A DNA stretch of 64,000 bases from Chloroflexia bacterium SDU3-3 (GCA_009268125.1 WBOU01000009.1:160195-224194), one strand, 5' to 3'; counted from the stretch's first letter, positions 53,515 to 62,232 are shown. Program-made: numbers and translations. Notes: generated from the letters alone by a model not told the origin.

Positions 53515-54720
53515 TCAGATCATGCCGGCCTGCACCTGGCTGAGCAGCTGGCGCTGCTGGTCGGCGCGCTGGGCCGATGCCTCGTCGCCACGGCTGCGGG
53601 CGGCGGCGATGTAGACATCCAGGGCTTGCTGGGCCACGCTGGTGAGCAGCGCGGGGTGGGCCAGCAGTGCGCGCTCCAGCGCATCGGTGTCGGCGGCGGC
53701 CAGCAGATCTTGCAGGGCCTTGGTCAGCGCCTCGTCGCCCAGCAGGATGGCACGCATGGCAGCCAGCGCGTCGGCGCGGTCCTCGATCAGGGTGGCCAGC
53801 CGCTCGTTGCCCTCCTCCAGCGTGCGCTCGATCCGCGCCGAGAGCAGCTCGTCGATCTGCGGCTCCAGCAGCAGCGGGAAGATCCGGATGGCCTCCATCA
53901 GCGTGGCGTCGGATGCGGTCTGCAGCAGGGCCTGGTATGCGCCGTCGGGGATGTCGGCCAGGCCGGGGGCGGGCTGGTCGGGGGCGGCCAGGGCGGGCAG
54001 GGCGGCATCGTGGCCCGAGCGCAGGGCGGCCAGGGCGGTGCGCAGCCCGTGCAGCGCGGTGGAGAGGTCGCGGTCGCCCTGGTTGAAGGCGTCGTCGGCC
54101 AGCTGGCGCAGCTGCTCGTCGGCGTCCTCGCCCAGCAGGCGCGGGTTGTCGTGCACGATGGCGCGCAGCTGCTCGGGGGTGCTGGCGGCCAGGGCCTGGG
54201 TGATCGCCGCCGAGATCGCGGGGCCAGTGCGGCGGGCCGGGGCGGGCCGGGGCGCAGGCGCGGCGGCGGCGGGCGTGTCGGGCATGGGGATGGGCTTGCC
54301 AAAGCTGGGCTTGCCGCCGACCCGCGTGATCTGGCGGCGCACCAGGGCGCGGCGCAGGCCCTCGATCTCCTGGTGCACCTGCACGTCGCCCAGGTAGGGC
54401 AGCTGCGACTCCTCGGGCAGGGCGTCGGCCAGGCTATAGATCAGGGCCTGCGCCCGCTCGCGCCAGCGGTACTCCTCCTGCCCGGCGGGCACGGCGAAGT
54501 GCACCCGCCGCCGCACCGGGTCGTGGTAGAGCAGCTCGACCTGCGACTGGTTGGGTGCGCCGCACTGCGGGCAGGGGGCCATGTCCAGCTCGCCGTCGAG
54601 CAGCTGCTGGTCGAGGTCGGGGCGCTCGCCCGCATCCACGATCACCCAGGCCTCAACCTCGATTGGTGCGCCGCAGGCCGCGCACGTGAGGCGTATCCAC
54701 TCCTGCGCCGAGATCGCCAT
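53515..54720 (-). CDS. CpXC domain protein
   Basis: The 401-residue product has a zinc-ribbon-like CpXC domain at its start, with C13/C16 in 'LTCAACGAPIEVE' and C50/C53 in 'APCPQCGAPNQSQV'. Residues 60-130 ('VELLYHDPVRRRVHFAVPAG') complete the domain. A Pro/Ala linker near 140-165 leads to a helical C-terminal region (165-401) rich in Ala, Leu, Asp and Glu with no named family. Its function is unknown. CpXC proteins are thought to bind metal or nucleic acid. The ATG is well placed, with AAAGGATG upstream on the minus strand. Confidence 0.85.
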   Translation of the reverse strand: MAISAQEWIRLTCAACGAPIEVEAWVIVDAGERPDLDQQLLDGELDMAPCPQCGAPNQSQVELLYHDPVRRRVHFAVPAGQEEYRWRERAQALIYSLADALPEESQLPYLGDVQVHQEIEGLRRALVRRQITRVGGKPSFGKPIPMPDTPAAAAPAPRPAPARRTGPAISAAITQALAASTPEQLRAIVHDNPRLLGEDADEQLRQLADDAFNQGDRDLSTALHGLRTALAALRSGHDAALPALAAPDQPAPGLADIPDGAYQALLQTASDATLMEAIRIFPLLLEPQIDELLSARIERTLEEGNERLATLIEDRADALAAMRAILLGDEALTKALQDLLAAADTDALERALLAHPALLTSVAQQALDVYIAAARSRGDEASAQRADQQRQLLSQVQAGMI

Positions 54721-54844
54721 AGCTCATCCTTTCTACTTGCTCATCGCATGATAGCAGATTCTGCGCGCCGATGCTGCGGGGAAACGGATACCTCGATGGC
54801 ACAGGGGGAGGCGAATACCACGAAGGCACGAAGGGGAAAAGCGG
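54721..54844. other. Intergenic sequence upstream of the CpXC gene
   Basis: No gene was found. The phrase 'accacgaaggcacgaagg' (54818-54835) belongs to the dispersed family seen at 217-330, 37519-37694 and 57725. Confidence 0.5.
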
Positions 54845-54921
54845 CCATGGTGCAAGCCCGACCTGCCATGGTGCAAGCCCGACCTGCCATGGTGCAAGCC
54901 CGACCTGCCATGGTGCAAGGG
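54845..54921. repeat. 21-bp tandem repeat, three copies plus a partial
   Basis: The unit ccatggtgcaagcccgacctg repeats at 54845-54865, 54866-54886 and 54887-54907, followed by a partial copy. It has the same unit length as the array at 1-174 but a different sequence. It runs directly into cruciform repeat B. Confidence 0.9.
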
Positions 54922-54990
54922 TCGAGCCGACCGTAGGCAATGCTTGGAGCGTTGCCCGGTCGGCCCGACCAGCTGCGGCTTCGATGATAG
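54921..54990. repeat. Cruciform repeat family B, copy 3
   Basis: Arms GTCGAGCCGACCG (54921-54933) and CGGTCGGCCCGAC pair with one mismatch. The inner stem GGCAATGC/GCGTTGCC and the following 'gctgcggcttcgatga' match copies at 38021 and 45422. Blocks C and D do not follow here. Confidence 0.85.
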
Positions 54991-55159
54991 CTGAAGATGA
55001 CACCCATCACATAATGCACGCTTAACCATTCGCAGTCGGCTGCCGCTCATTGCGCCTGGGCGGCATCGCCTACCCACCCGATGCCTACGGCCCGCAACAA
55101 TGCGCTCCACGCCGCGCATCGGCATCATCGAACACCCCTGCGATGCGCACGATGCCCAC

Positions 55160-55198
55160 GGCGCGGGCGGGCACGAGACCCGCCCCTACAACAATGAT
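55160..55198. repeat. Hairpin repeat family E, copy 2
   Basis: GGGCGGG pairs with CCCGCCC over the loop cacgaga. The block differs from the copy at 38422-38460 at only a few positions, mostly in the loop. Confidence 0.75.
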
Positions 55199-55441
55199 TG
55201 CATCGCTGGCAGGGCATGACCGCTGGGGTCACGTGGTCAGGCATCCGCATGCCCAATGGCTGAAAACGGCCAACTGTCGCGCATGGGTCGGTGCGCGGTT
55301 TTTCGCCAACGGCCTCGCCCATCCAGCGAAGGTGCCGCGCGCGACGGCTGGCCATAATCCGCACCGAAGCGGTAGAGCATCGCCTCACGCGGCGGCCTAT
55401 GTTCTCTTAAAAAAGCGGCCAGCGGCGTGCGCATGGCCTAT
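55199..55441. other. Intergenic sequence before the PMT-like gene
   Basis: No gene is supported. Positions 55310-55366 resemble 38732-38790. The promoter of the next gene follows at 55442. Confidence 0.5.
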
Positions 55442-55471
55442 TTGACGGGAAAAGAGGCGCTCCTCTACAAT
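55442..55471 (+). promoter_or_regulatory. Promoter next to the PMT-like gene start, probable leaderless transcript
   Basis: TTGACG (55442-55447) and TACAAT (55466-55471) are separated by 18 bases. Seven bases lie between the -10 box and the ATG at 55479. No ribosome-binding site is present. Confidence 0.65.
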
Positions 55472-55478
55472 CGGGGCT

Positions 55479-57668
55479 ATGAAAGCAACGATCAACACAC
55501 GCGGCGCGACGCTGCGACGACATCTGCCCGCCATGGGCGCTGCGGTCATCATGGCCGCGAGCCTGCTGCGGCTGTACCGCCTGGGCGCGCAGAGCCTGTG
55601 GCTGGATGAGGGCGGCACCTGGGCCGAGGTGACGGGCAAGGGCTGGGGGCAGCTGGCCCAAGATCTCTTCGCGGGAACGGCGGGCTACCCGCTGTACCAC
55701 CTGCTGATGAAGGCCTGGGTGGCGCTGGCGGGCGACAGCGAGTGGTCGCTGCGGCTGCCCTCGGCGCTGGCCGGGGTGGCCATGGTGGCCGCGCTGATGT
55801 CCGCCGCCCGCGAGCTGGCCCGCGCCAGCGGGGCCGACGGGCCTGGCCAGGCGCGCTGCGGGCTGGCCGCCGGGGCGGTGGCGGCGATCTCGCCCTACGC
55901 GCTGTGGCACGCGCAGGACGCCAAGGTCTACAGCCTGCTGATGCTGACGATGGCGCTGCTGCTGTGGGCGGCGCTGCGGGCGCTGCGGCTGCGCAGCCTG
56001 CGGGCATGGGCCGCCGTGGGCGCGCTGCTGCTGGTCAGCCTGTTCGTGCACCGGCTGGCGCTGCTGGCGGTGGCCGGGCTGCTGCTGGGGCTGGGCTGGG
56101 GCGGTCTGGCCGCTGGCGGCGGCATCTACCTGCCCGCGCTGCGCAGGCGCGGCGGGCTGGGGCTGAGCGCCGCGCTGGCCGCGCTGGGCCTGGGGGCGGG
56201 CGGCCTGGGCGTATGGGGGCTGGCCAGCGCGATCGAGACCAATGGCTGGCACGAGAGCGGGCACGCCGCCGCCGCGCCGCTGGAGAGCGTGTGGCTGAAC
56301 CTGATGCACTTCGCGCTGGACCGTGGCGACCTAGGCGGCTGGCTGGGCGTGCCGCTGGCGCTGTGGGCCGCGCCCGCGCTGGCGCTGGGCGCGTGGGGGC
56401 TGGCGCTGCTGGGCCGGGCCGCGCGGCGCGGCGCCGGGGCCGCCGCCGTGGTGGGCGCGGCGCTGCTGCCGCTGCTGCTGTTCGCGCTGGCGCTGTTGCG
56501 CAGCCCGGTGTACGAGCCGCGCTACGCCGCCGTGGCCTTCCCGGCCTGGGCTATGCTGGTGGCCTGGCCGCTGGGGCAGGCCAGGGGCGGCGAGCGGGCC
56601 GCCGCGCTGGCGCTGGGCGCGGCGCTGCTGGGCGTGAATGCCGCCGCGCTGGCCCAGCCGGTGCACGGCCAGTTCAGCGGCGCGCCGGTGAAGGAGCAGT
56701 GGCGCGAGGGTGTGGCCGCCATCGCCGCCGAGGCCCACCCCGACGACCTGCTGGTGGTGCACCCCTACTACACCGAGGTGATGTGGCGCTACTACGCCAG
56801 CCGTGTGACTCCCGACCCGCTGCCCGCGCCCAGGGTGTTCGACATCTACGGCCAGGGCAACTGCGTGGAGGAAAACCGGGGCAACGCGGCGGCCATCCGC
56901 GAGTGCTACCGCCGCGCCTACGACGACCCATTCAACCAATTCGCCGAGGGCAAGAAGCGCGCCCTGCTGCTGATCGCGCCCGACCACGCCGCCACGATCG
57001 ACCCGCCCAAGAAGCTGGCCGACCTGGAGTCCGACTACGCGGCGGGCTACATCCAGCAGCGGCCCGCCAAGGATGACGCCTACGGCTCGGTGGGGCTGCG
57101 CTTCGCCATCCCGCAGCGCTCGTGGCCGTGCGGCGGGCAAACGTTTGTGGGCGTGGAGACCATGTGCCAGAGCTACCCCGAGTTCTACCGCAGCGGCCAC
57201 AGCAGCCGCGCGCCCGCGCCAGCGGTGGCGCTGGAAGCGACCTTCGGCGGGCTGATCACGCTGCGCGGCTACAGCGTGGACATGTTCGGCGGCGCGGCGC
57301 GGCCCGGCGGGGCACTGCCCGTGACGCTGTACTGGCAGGCGGCCAGCCCGGTCGACCGGCCCTACAGCATGTTCCTGCACCTGTGCCGCGACTGCGCGCT
57401 GCCGCCGCTGGCCGCCAACGACGGCCCGCCGCTGCACGGCTACCCCGACGCTGGCCTGACCAACACATGGGAGGTGGGCTACCCCGTCCACGACGAGCGC
57501 AGCATCGCGCTGCCCGCCGACCTGGCGCCCGGGCGCTACACACTGCTGCTGGGCATCTACCCCGCCGACAACCCCGCCGAGGCGGCGCGGCTGCCGGTGG
57601 CCAGCGCGCGGGGCCAGGTGCTGGGCGGCACGCGGCTGGTGCTGGGCCAGGTGGAGATCAGCAGGTAG
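55479..57668 (+). CDS. Membrane glycosyltransferase, PMT/GT39-like
   Basis: The 729-residue product has a hydrophobic N-terminal helix, then the first outside loop 'SLWLDEGGTWAE' (40-50), where D43/E44 correspond to the acidic catalytic pair of PMT and ArnT enzymes. 'GYPLYHLLMKAWVAL' follows, with about ten further helices to residue 390. The C-terminal part (about 395-729) is soluble and faces outside. It includes 'LPVTLYWQAASPVDRPYSMFLHL' and 'LAPGRYTLLLGIYP', a beta-sandwich seen at the end of many bacterial GT39-like proteins. It would use a lipid-linked sugar to glycosylate an exported acceptor. It seems to be transcribed alone. Confidence 0.85.
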   Translation: MKATINTRGATLRRHLPAMGAAVIMAASLLRLYRLGAQSLWLDEGGTWAEVTGKGWGQLAQDLFAGTAGYPLYHLLMKAWVALAGDSEWSLRLPSALAGVAMVAALMSAARELARASGADGPGQARCGLAAGAVAAISPYALWHAQDAKVYSLLMLTMALLLWAALRALRLRSLRAWAAVGALLLVSLFVHRLALLAVAGLLLGLGWGGLAAGGGIYLPALRRRGGLGLSAALAALGLGAGGLGVWGLASAIETNGWHESGHAAAAPLESVWLNLMHFALDRGDLGGWLGVPLALWAAPALALGAWGLALLGRAARRGAGAAAVVGAALLPLLLFALALLRSPVYEPRYAAVAFPAWAMLVAWPLGQARGGERAAALALGAALLGVNAAALAQPVHGQFSGAPVKEQWREGVAAIAAEAHPDDLLVVHPYYTEVMWRYYASRVTPDPLPAPRVFDIYGQGNCVEENRGNAAAIRECYRRAYDDPFNQFAEGKKRALLLIAPDHAATIDPPKKLADLESDYAAGYIQQRPAKDDAYGSVGLRFAIPQRSWPCGGQTFVGVETMCQSYPEFYRSGHSSRAPAPAVALEATFGGLITLRGYSVDMFGGAARPGGALPVTLYWQAASPVDRPYSMFLHLCRDCALPPLAANDGPPLHGYPDAGLTNTWEVGYPVHDERSIALPADLAPGRYTLLLGIYPADNPAEAARLPVASARGQVLGGTRLVLGQVEISR

Positions 57669-57672
57669 CAAA

Positions 57673-57703
57673 AGGGCGGCCACATGCGGCATGTGGTCGC
57701 CCT
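57673..57703. terminator. Hairpin between convergent genes
   Basis: AGGGCGGCCACATG (57673-57686) pairs with CATGTGGTCGCCCT (57690-57703) with one wobble. It lies between the PMT-like gene (+) and the GT2 gene (-). AAAA precedes the left arm, giving a T-run on the minus strand. Confidence 0.7.
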
Positions 57704-57742
57704 GCTGGTCACAATCGGTTCTTCGCGCCTTCGTGGTATTGG

Positions 57743-58912
57743 CTACCCCGCCACGTCTACATCGCCGTAGCGTCGGCCCTTCCAGGTCACGCCGCGCCGC
57801 TGCGAGTGGCGGTAGGCCGAGTTGACCACAATGCCGATGAACACGAAGCCGCCCAGCGGGTGCAGCGCGAAGTCGCGCAGCGAGGTGGGGAAGAAGCGCC
57901 GCGCGCGCCAGCGGGTGATGATCACCAGGGCGCTGCTCAGCAGGTTGACCAGCAGCGGGTCGAAGATCGACTGGCTGAACTTAAACGCCACCAAAGCCCA
58001 GATCGTCAGAAAGAACGGGCTGATCGCCAGCGTGTAGGTGGCCAGCACCGCCAGGAAGGCGATGATGAAGCTGCGGTTCAGCATCAGGAAGTTATTCTTC
58101 GACCAGCCCTCCCAGATGCCATTGAGCGAGGTGTACATGCGGGTCGAGAGCACGGCGGTGCCGTCCATCATCACGATCGGCAGACCCGCGTGCTTGAACT
58201 CCCACGACAGCTTCTGGTCCTCCACCACCGCATCGCGCACGCGGGCGTGGCCGCCCACCTGCTCGTAGGCGGCGCGCTCGACCAGGATAAACTGGCCGTT
58301 GGCGAAGGCCCAGTCAGGGTAGCGCATGTCGTTCACGCGCAGCAGCGTGTCGGTGGACATGTTGAGGCCGATCACCACCGGCTGCACCGCCCGCTCCCAG
58401 AACGTCACCAGCTCCTGCCTGGCCCAGAGCGTGACCATCTTCACCTGGCGCTGCAGGGCGGCGGCGTAGGCGGCGCTGAGCGCGCCCGGGTCGATCGCCA
58501 CATCGGCGTCGACGAACAGCAGCCACTCGCCCCGCGCGTGCTGCACGCCCGAGAACACCGCGTTGTTCTTGCCCGTCCAGCCCTTCTTGAGCGGCAGGCC
58601 CTGCACCACCTTCAGGCGCGCGTCCTCGGCGGCCAGCCGCGCCAGGATCTGGGGCGTCTCGTCGGTGGAGGCGTCGTCCACGGCGATCACCTCGAAGCGC
58701 GGGTAGCCCTGGGCCAGCAGCGAGCGCACGCAGCGCTCGATGTTCAGGGCCTCGTTGCGGGCGGGCACCACCACCGAGATCAGCGGCAGCTCGCCCTCGG
58801 GCGGGGCGGCGGGGCGCAGCACGGGCACGCGCCAGAGAAACAGGGCGATGCCGAAGGCGAACAGCCCCACCACCGCCACCGTGAAGATCGTCAGCACCCA
58901 AAGTGCGATCAT
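57743..58912 (-). CDS. Membrane glycosyltransferase family 2 (carotenoid or hopanoid GT-like)
   Basis: The 389-residue product has an N-terminal helix (about 3-28), a GT-A catalytic domain ('ISVVVPARNEALNIERCV', 'VIAVDDASTDETPQI', 'LLFVDADVAID' with the DAD metal motif, and 'VVEDQKLSWEFK' with the ED acceptor motif), and three or four C-terminal helices. This layout matches CrtQ-like and HpnB-like enzymes, which glycosylate carotenoids or hopanoids, among other membrane GT2s. The gene starts six bases after the HAD gene stop, so the two form one operon. The acceptor is not proven. Confidence 0.88.
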   Translation of the reverse strand: MIALWVLTIFTVAVVGLFAFGIALFLWRVPVLRPAAPPEGELPLISVVVPARNEALNIERCVRSLLAQGYPRFEVIAVDDASTDETPQILARLAAEDARLKVVQGLPLKKGWTGKNNAVFSGVQHARGEWLLFVDADVAIDPGALSAAYAAALQRQVKMVTLWARQELVTFWERAVQPVVIGLNMSTDTLLRVNDMRYPDWAFANGQFILVERAAYEQVGGHARVRDAVVEDQKLSWEFKHAGLPIVMMDGTAVLSTRMYTSLNGIWEGWSKNNFLMLNRSFIIAFLAVLATYTLAISPFFLTIWALVAFKFSQSIFDPLLVNLLSSALVIITRWRARRFFPTSLRDFALHPLGGFVFIGIVVNSAYRHSQRRGVTWKGRRYGDVDVAG

Positions 58913-58918
58913 AGCGCC

Positions 58919-59572
58919 TTACATTTCGACTAGCGGCAGAAGCTCAGAGAGCCGCGCGATGGTCGCCACCGGCCTCGGAGCATCCCCCGGCAACACTTCA
59001 TTTCGAGGGTTCACCCACACAAACGGCATCCCCGCCGCCGCCGCGCCGCGCAGATCGTTCTCCACCGAGTCGCCCACATACAGCGTCTCAGCAGGCTGCG
59101 TGCCAAGCATGGCCAGCGCCATGTGGAAGATCGCGGGGTCGGGCTTGGCCACGCCCGCCTCCTCGGAGACGATGATCACCTCCATATGGCGGGCCAGCTC
59201 GAAGTGCTCGATCTTGCGGCGCTGGGTGCTGGTGGGGCCGTTGGTGATCAGGCCCACCTGCACGCGCTGGCGCAGCCGCTCGAACACCGGCAGCGCGTCA
59301 TCCACCAGCGCCAGATCCTCGAACCAGCGGTCGCAGTACTGCTCGCTCACCTGGCGGATGAACGGCGCGTCGTCGATCTCCAGGCCGCGCAGAAAGTCGG
59401 GCATCTGGGCCATGTAGATCTTGCGGCGGATGGCATCCTGAAGCAGCGCGTCGCAGTCGACGTGCGGGTAGCGCCCCTTCACCGCCGCCAGCGCCCGCCG
59501 GAGCCTGCCGGTCCAGTAGGCGCGCAGATCATAGAGCGTGTCGTCAAGATCAAACAGAACAGCACGATACAT
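58919..59572 (-). CDS. HAD-superfamily hydrolase
   Basis: The 217-residue product has HAD motif I 'VLFDLDDTLYD' with D8 nucleophile and D10, motif II in 'GLITNGPTST', a Lys in the 'GVAKPDPAIFHMAL' segment, and motif III 'YVGDSVENDLRGAAAAG'. The helical cap at 15-90 is of subclass C1. It resembles YjjG-like nucleotidases and other small-molecule phosphatases. The start at 59572 fits motif I near the N terminus; a longer start would add unrelated residues. It lies upstream of the GT2 and is coupled to it. Confidence 0.92.
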   Translation of the reverse strand: MYRAVLFDLDDTLYDLRAYWTGRLRRALAAVKGRYPHVDCDALLQDAIRRKIYMAQMPDFLRGLEIDDAPFIRQVSEQYCDRWFEDLALVDDALPVFERLRQRVQVGLITNGPTSTQRRKIEHFELARHMEVIIVSEEAGVAKPDPAIFHMALAMLGTQPAETLYVGDSVENDLRGAAAAGMPFVWVNPRNEVLPGDAPRPVATIARLSELLPLVEM

Positions 59573-59683
59573 AGCTTTGTATATTCTGAGGCGCAAGGTC
59601 ACAAGCTGGGATGCGGTTTGTGATGGTCATACTGTCGGCTAATCATACCACACCGCAACAAGGGGCAGGCGGGGCGCAGGCTA

Positions 59684-59692
59684 TGCTACACT
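59684..59692 (+). promoter_or_regulatory. Extended -10 promoter of the inositol-phosphatase-like gene
   Basis: TGCTACACT lies 69 bases before the start at 59762, in the divergent gap with the HAD gene. Confidence 0.5.
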
Positions 59693-59761
59693 AGGGCCGC
59701 ATCGAGCACCGCAACACTACCGCGCCCGCGCGCCCGGCGCGCCGCGCAAAGCGAGCAGACT

Positions 59762-60529
59762 ATGAGCATCATCGATATCGACGAGGTACGCGGCTGGGCC
59801 GAGGCGGCGGGCAGGCTGGCGCTGCAGCACTTCAACCACGTCGCAGGGCATCGCAAGGCCGACCGCAGCTATGTGACCGAGGCCGACGTGGCCATCGAGC
59901 GCCAGCTGGTGGCCCAGATCAGCGCGCGCTACCCCGACCACGGCATCCTGGGCGAGGAGCAGGCCAAGACCAACCTCGACCGCGAGTTCGTGTGGGCGGT
60001 CGACCCGATCGACGGCACCGCGTCGTTCGTGGCCGGGCTGGGCAGCTGGTGCATCTCGATCGGCCTGGTGCGCAACGGGCAGCCCTACTTCGGTCTCATC
60101 CACATGCCCACGCTGGGCGACACCTACCACGCCGCCGTGGGCGAGGGCGCGTTCCTGAACGGCCAGCCCATCCATGTGAGCCAGCCCGACGCGTGGGAGG
60201 GTGAGACCTGGCTGGCCACCCCGGCCACGCTGCACCGCAGCTTCGAGCTGGACTTCCCCGGCAAGACTAGGGTGCTGGGCAGCACGGCGGCCCAGATGTG
60301 CTACGTGGCCAGGGGCAGCGCCCTGGCCGCGCTGCTGGTGAACGCCTACCCGTGGGATGTGGCCGCCGGCCTCGTGATCGTGCAGGAGGCCGGCGGGGCG
60401 GTGGTGCCGCTCGACCCGGCCACGCCCACCGGCGGCACCGCGCTGGATGGCGGCTGGCTGCACCAGCCCGTGCTCGTGGCCGCGCCCGATCAGATCGCGC
60501 CGCTGCGCCAGGCCTTCCGCAGGCGCTAG
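59762..60529 (+). CDS. Inositol monophosphatase family protein
   Basis: The 255-residue product has the metal-binding set of IMPase-like phosphatases: E65/E66 in 'ILGEEQAK', D81 and D84 in 'VDPIDGTASF', and the C-terminal 'AYPWDVAAGLVIVQEAGG'. It could hydrolyse inositol phosphate, fructose-1,6-bisphosphate, histidinol phosphate or PAP; the sequence alone does not decide. It is a single cytoplasmic gene. Confidence 0.92.
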   Translation: MSIIDIDEVRGWAEAAGRLALQHFNHVAGHRKADRSYVTEADVAIERQLVAQISARYPDHGILGEEQAKTNLDREFVWAVDPIDGTASFVAGLGSWCISIGLVRNGQPYFGLIHMPTLGDTYHAAVGEGAFLNGQPIHVSQPDAWEGETWLATPATLHRSFELDFPGKTRVLGSTAAQMCYVARGSALAALLVNAYPWDVAAGLVIVQEAGGAVVPLDPATPTGGTALDGGWLHQPVLVAAPDQIAPLRQAFRRR

Positions 60530-60604
60530 GCTCTATACGTTCTACACAGCCTTTACGCTAGGGCAAACGGGCAACGCTGGAAGCAGGGGCATTGTGAACA
60601 GGGG

Positions 60605-60668
60605 CTTTTGTTCCTTTGTGTCTTGGTGGTAAACACGTTCTGCCGGACGAGAACGCAGAGACCCTGCC
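60605..60668. repeat. Dispersed repeat related to the MITE-like element
   Basis: The phrase 'tgtcttggtggtaaacacg' and, after a short spacer, 'gacgagaacgcagagaccc' match the inner and outer parts of the 37519-37694 element in reverse orientation and of the repeat at 217-330. Confidence 0.7.
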
Positions 60669-60705
60669 CCAGGCGTTCCTAGCCGGGCCAAACCGCATCA
60701 GACTA

Positions 60706-60714
60706 TGCTACAAT
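60706..60714 (+). promoter_or_regulatory. Extended -10 promoter of the receiver gene
   Basis: TGCTACAAT lies 34 bases before the ATG at 60749. AAGGGGA precedes the start. Confidence 0.6.
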
Positions 60715-60748
60715 GGGAGACACTATCTTCACACCTAAGGGGAAGCCC

Positions 60749-61126
60749 ATGTATCGCGCAGGCGACATTCTCGTCGTCGACGACGAGGTCAACATCGCTG
60801 ATCTCATCAACGAGGTTCTCAGCGAGGAAGGCTATACCATCCGCCAGGCCCACAATGGGTCGAGCGCGCTCGCCCAGATCCAAGCTGGCGTCCCTGGCCT
60901 TATCCTGCTCGACCTCTCCATGCCCGACATGGCCGGTACCACGTTGCTCCGCCATATCCGCGACAGCGGGCTCACCGACGTGCCCGTGGTGATTATGACC
61001 GCTGGCGCAAACGCGCTGGGCGACCTGATCGCCCAGGGCGCAAGCGGGCTGCTCGCCAAGCCATTCGACCTTGAGGATCTTGTCCGCTGCGTCGCGCACC
61101 ACGTCCCCAGCGCACGGATCGTCTAG
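60749..61126 (+). CDS. Single-domain response regulator
   Basis: The 125-residue product is a CheY-like receiver with acidic residues in 'LVVDDEVNIADL' (D11/D12), phospho-acceptor D55 in 'LILLDLSMPDM', Thr in 'VVIMTAG' and Lys in 'LLAKPFDLEDL'. No output domain is present. The ATG at 60749 follows AAGGGGA; an upstream ATG at 60713 overlaps the -10 box. It is transcribed alone. Confidence 0.93.
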   Translation: MYRAGDILVVDDEVNIADLINEVLSEEGYTIRQAHNGSSALAQIQAGVPGLILLDLSMPDMAGTTLLRHIRDSGLTDVPVVIMTAGANALGDLIAQGASGLLAKPFDLEDLVRCVAHHVPSARIV

Positions 61127-61144
61127 CGCGCCTGCCAGCAGCAC

Positions 61145-61180
61145 AAAGCCCAGCGGAACTAATCCGCTGGGCTTTTTTTG
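61145..61180 (+). terminator. Intrinsic terminator
   Basis: AAAGCCCAGCGGA (61145-61157) pairs with TCCGCTGGGCTTT (61163-61175) over ACTAA, followed by T's. With the A-run on the other strand it may also end the ribosomal operon. Confidence 0.9.
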
Positions 61181-61244
61181 CACAAAAAACCTGGCCCGCA
61201 GCCGAAGCTGGGGCCAGGGGCGCGTAGCTCGTGCGAAGACGAGA

Positions 61245-61643
61245 CTAGCGCTTGGTGTACTGCGGTGCCTTGCGGGCGCGCTTGAGACCTGGCTTCTTGC
61301 GCTCCTTCATGCGCGAGTCGCGGGTCAGCAGGCCAGCCTTGCGCAGCACCGGGCGCAGCTCGGGGTCGAGGTCGAGCAGGGCGCGGGCGATGCCGTGGCT
61401 CACCGCACCAGCCTGGCCGGCGATGCCGCCGCCGCGCACCTTGACCAGCACATTGAAGCTAGCGGTGTTGTTCGTCAGCTCCAGGCCGCGCACCATCAGC
61501 TTGTTCAGGCTGTCGATATTGCCGAAGTGCTCAGTCACCGAACGTCCGTTGACCACAAACTCCCCATTGCCGGGGAACAGGCGAACACGCGCCACCGCAG
61601 TCTTGCGGCGGCCGGTGCCCTGATAGTAGCGTTTCTCAGTCAT
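61245..61643 (-). CDS. rpsI: 30S ribosomal protein S9
   Basis: The 132-residue product has the S9 pattern: 'YYQGTGRRKTAVARVRL' start, 'VRGGGIAGQAGAVSHGIARAL' middle and the conserved 'DSRMKERKKPGLKRARKAPQYTKR' tail (last 20 residues most telling), which ends in the invariant K-R that reaches the tRNA in the P site. It is the last gene of rpoA-rplQ-truA-rplM-rpsI and follows rplM by 108 bases. Confidence 0.98.
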   Translation of the reverse strand: MTEKRYYQGTGRRKTAVARVRLFPGNGEFVVNGRSVTEHFGNIDSLNKLMVRGLELTNNTASFNVLVKVRGGGIAGQAGAVSHGIARALLDLDPELRPVLRKAGLLTRDSRMKERKKPGLKRARKAPQYTKR

Positions 61644-61751
61644 CACATCTCCAAATCGAAGTTGTAGTAGCGTCTGCGCAGCCATGGGCTGCCGATCGCG
61701 GCCAGCGACGGTGCGACGCCTGTGTTCGTCACCCGCCATCTATCTGGGCAA

Positions 61752-62192
61752 CTAGCCGTTGGGGCGCGGCGTGTACACCTTGGGCTGCTGGGCAGCGTGC
61801 GGGTGGCTCGGGCCAGCGTAGATCTTCAGCTTGCCCATGATCTGGCGGCCAAGCCGAGTCTTCGGGATCATGCCCTTCACCGCAAAGCGGATGATGCGGT
61901 CGGGGTGCGACGTCAGCATCCGGCGGTAGGTGATCTTCTTAAAGCCGCCCGGGAAGCCCGAGTGGCGGTAGTACATCTTCTGCTCCGCCTTGCGGCCGGT
62001 CACGCGCACCTTCTCGGCGTTGACCACCACCACAAAGTCGCCGCCGTCGATGTGCGGCGTGAAGGTCGGCTTGTGCTTGCCGCGCAGCAGGGTCGCGATC
62101 TGGGTCGAGAGGCGGCCAAGCACCTGGTCGGTCGCATCGACCACATACCAGTCGCGCTGGACCTCCGCCGTCTTCTGCATATATGTCTTCAT
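61752..62192 (-). CDS. rplM: 50S ribosomal protein L13
   Basis: The 146-residue product has the L13 pattern: '[19 protein letters not shown]', '[20 protein letters not shown]', '[11 protein letters not shown]' and '[19 protein letters not shown]'. The ATG at 62192 is preferred to an adjacent TTG. rplM and rpsI are adjacent in most bacteria, as here. L13 is an early assembly protein of the large subunit. Confidence 0.98.
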   Translation of the reverse strand: MKTYMQKTAEVQRDWYVVDATDQVLGRLSTQIATLLRGKHKPTFTPHIDGGDFVVVVNAEKVRVTGRKAEQKMYYRHSGFPGGFKKITYRRMLTSHPDRIIRFAVKGMIPKTRLGRQIMGKLKIYAGPSHPHAAQQPKVYTPRPNG

Positions 62193-62232
62193 CAAGAATG
62201 CTCCAAAAAAATGTGGCCGAAACTGGCCGCTC

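Noticed and set aside
54845-54921. CRISPR array
   Set aside because: Only three head-to-tail units without spacers; a minisatellite fits better.
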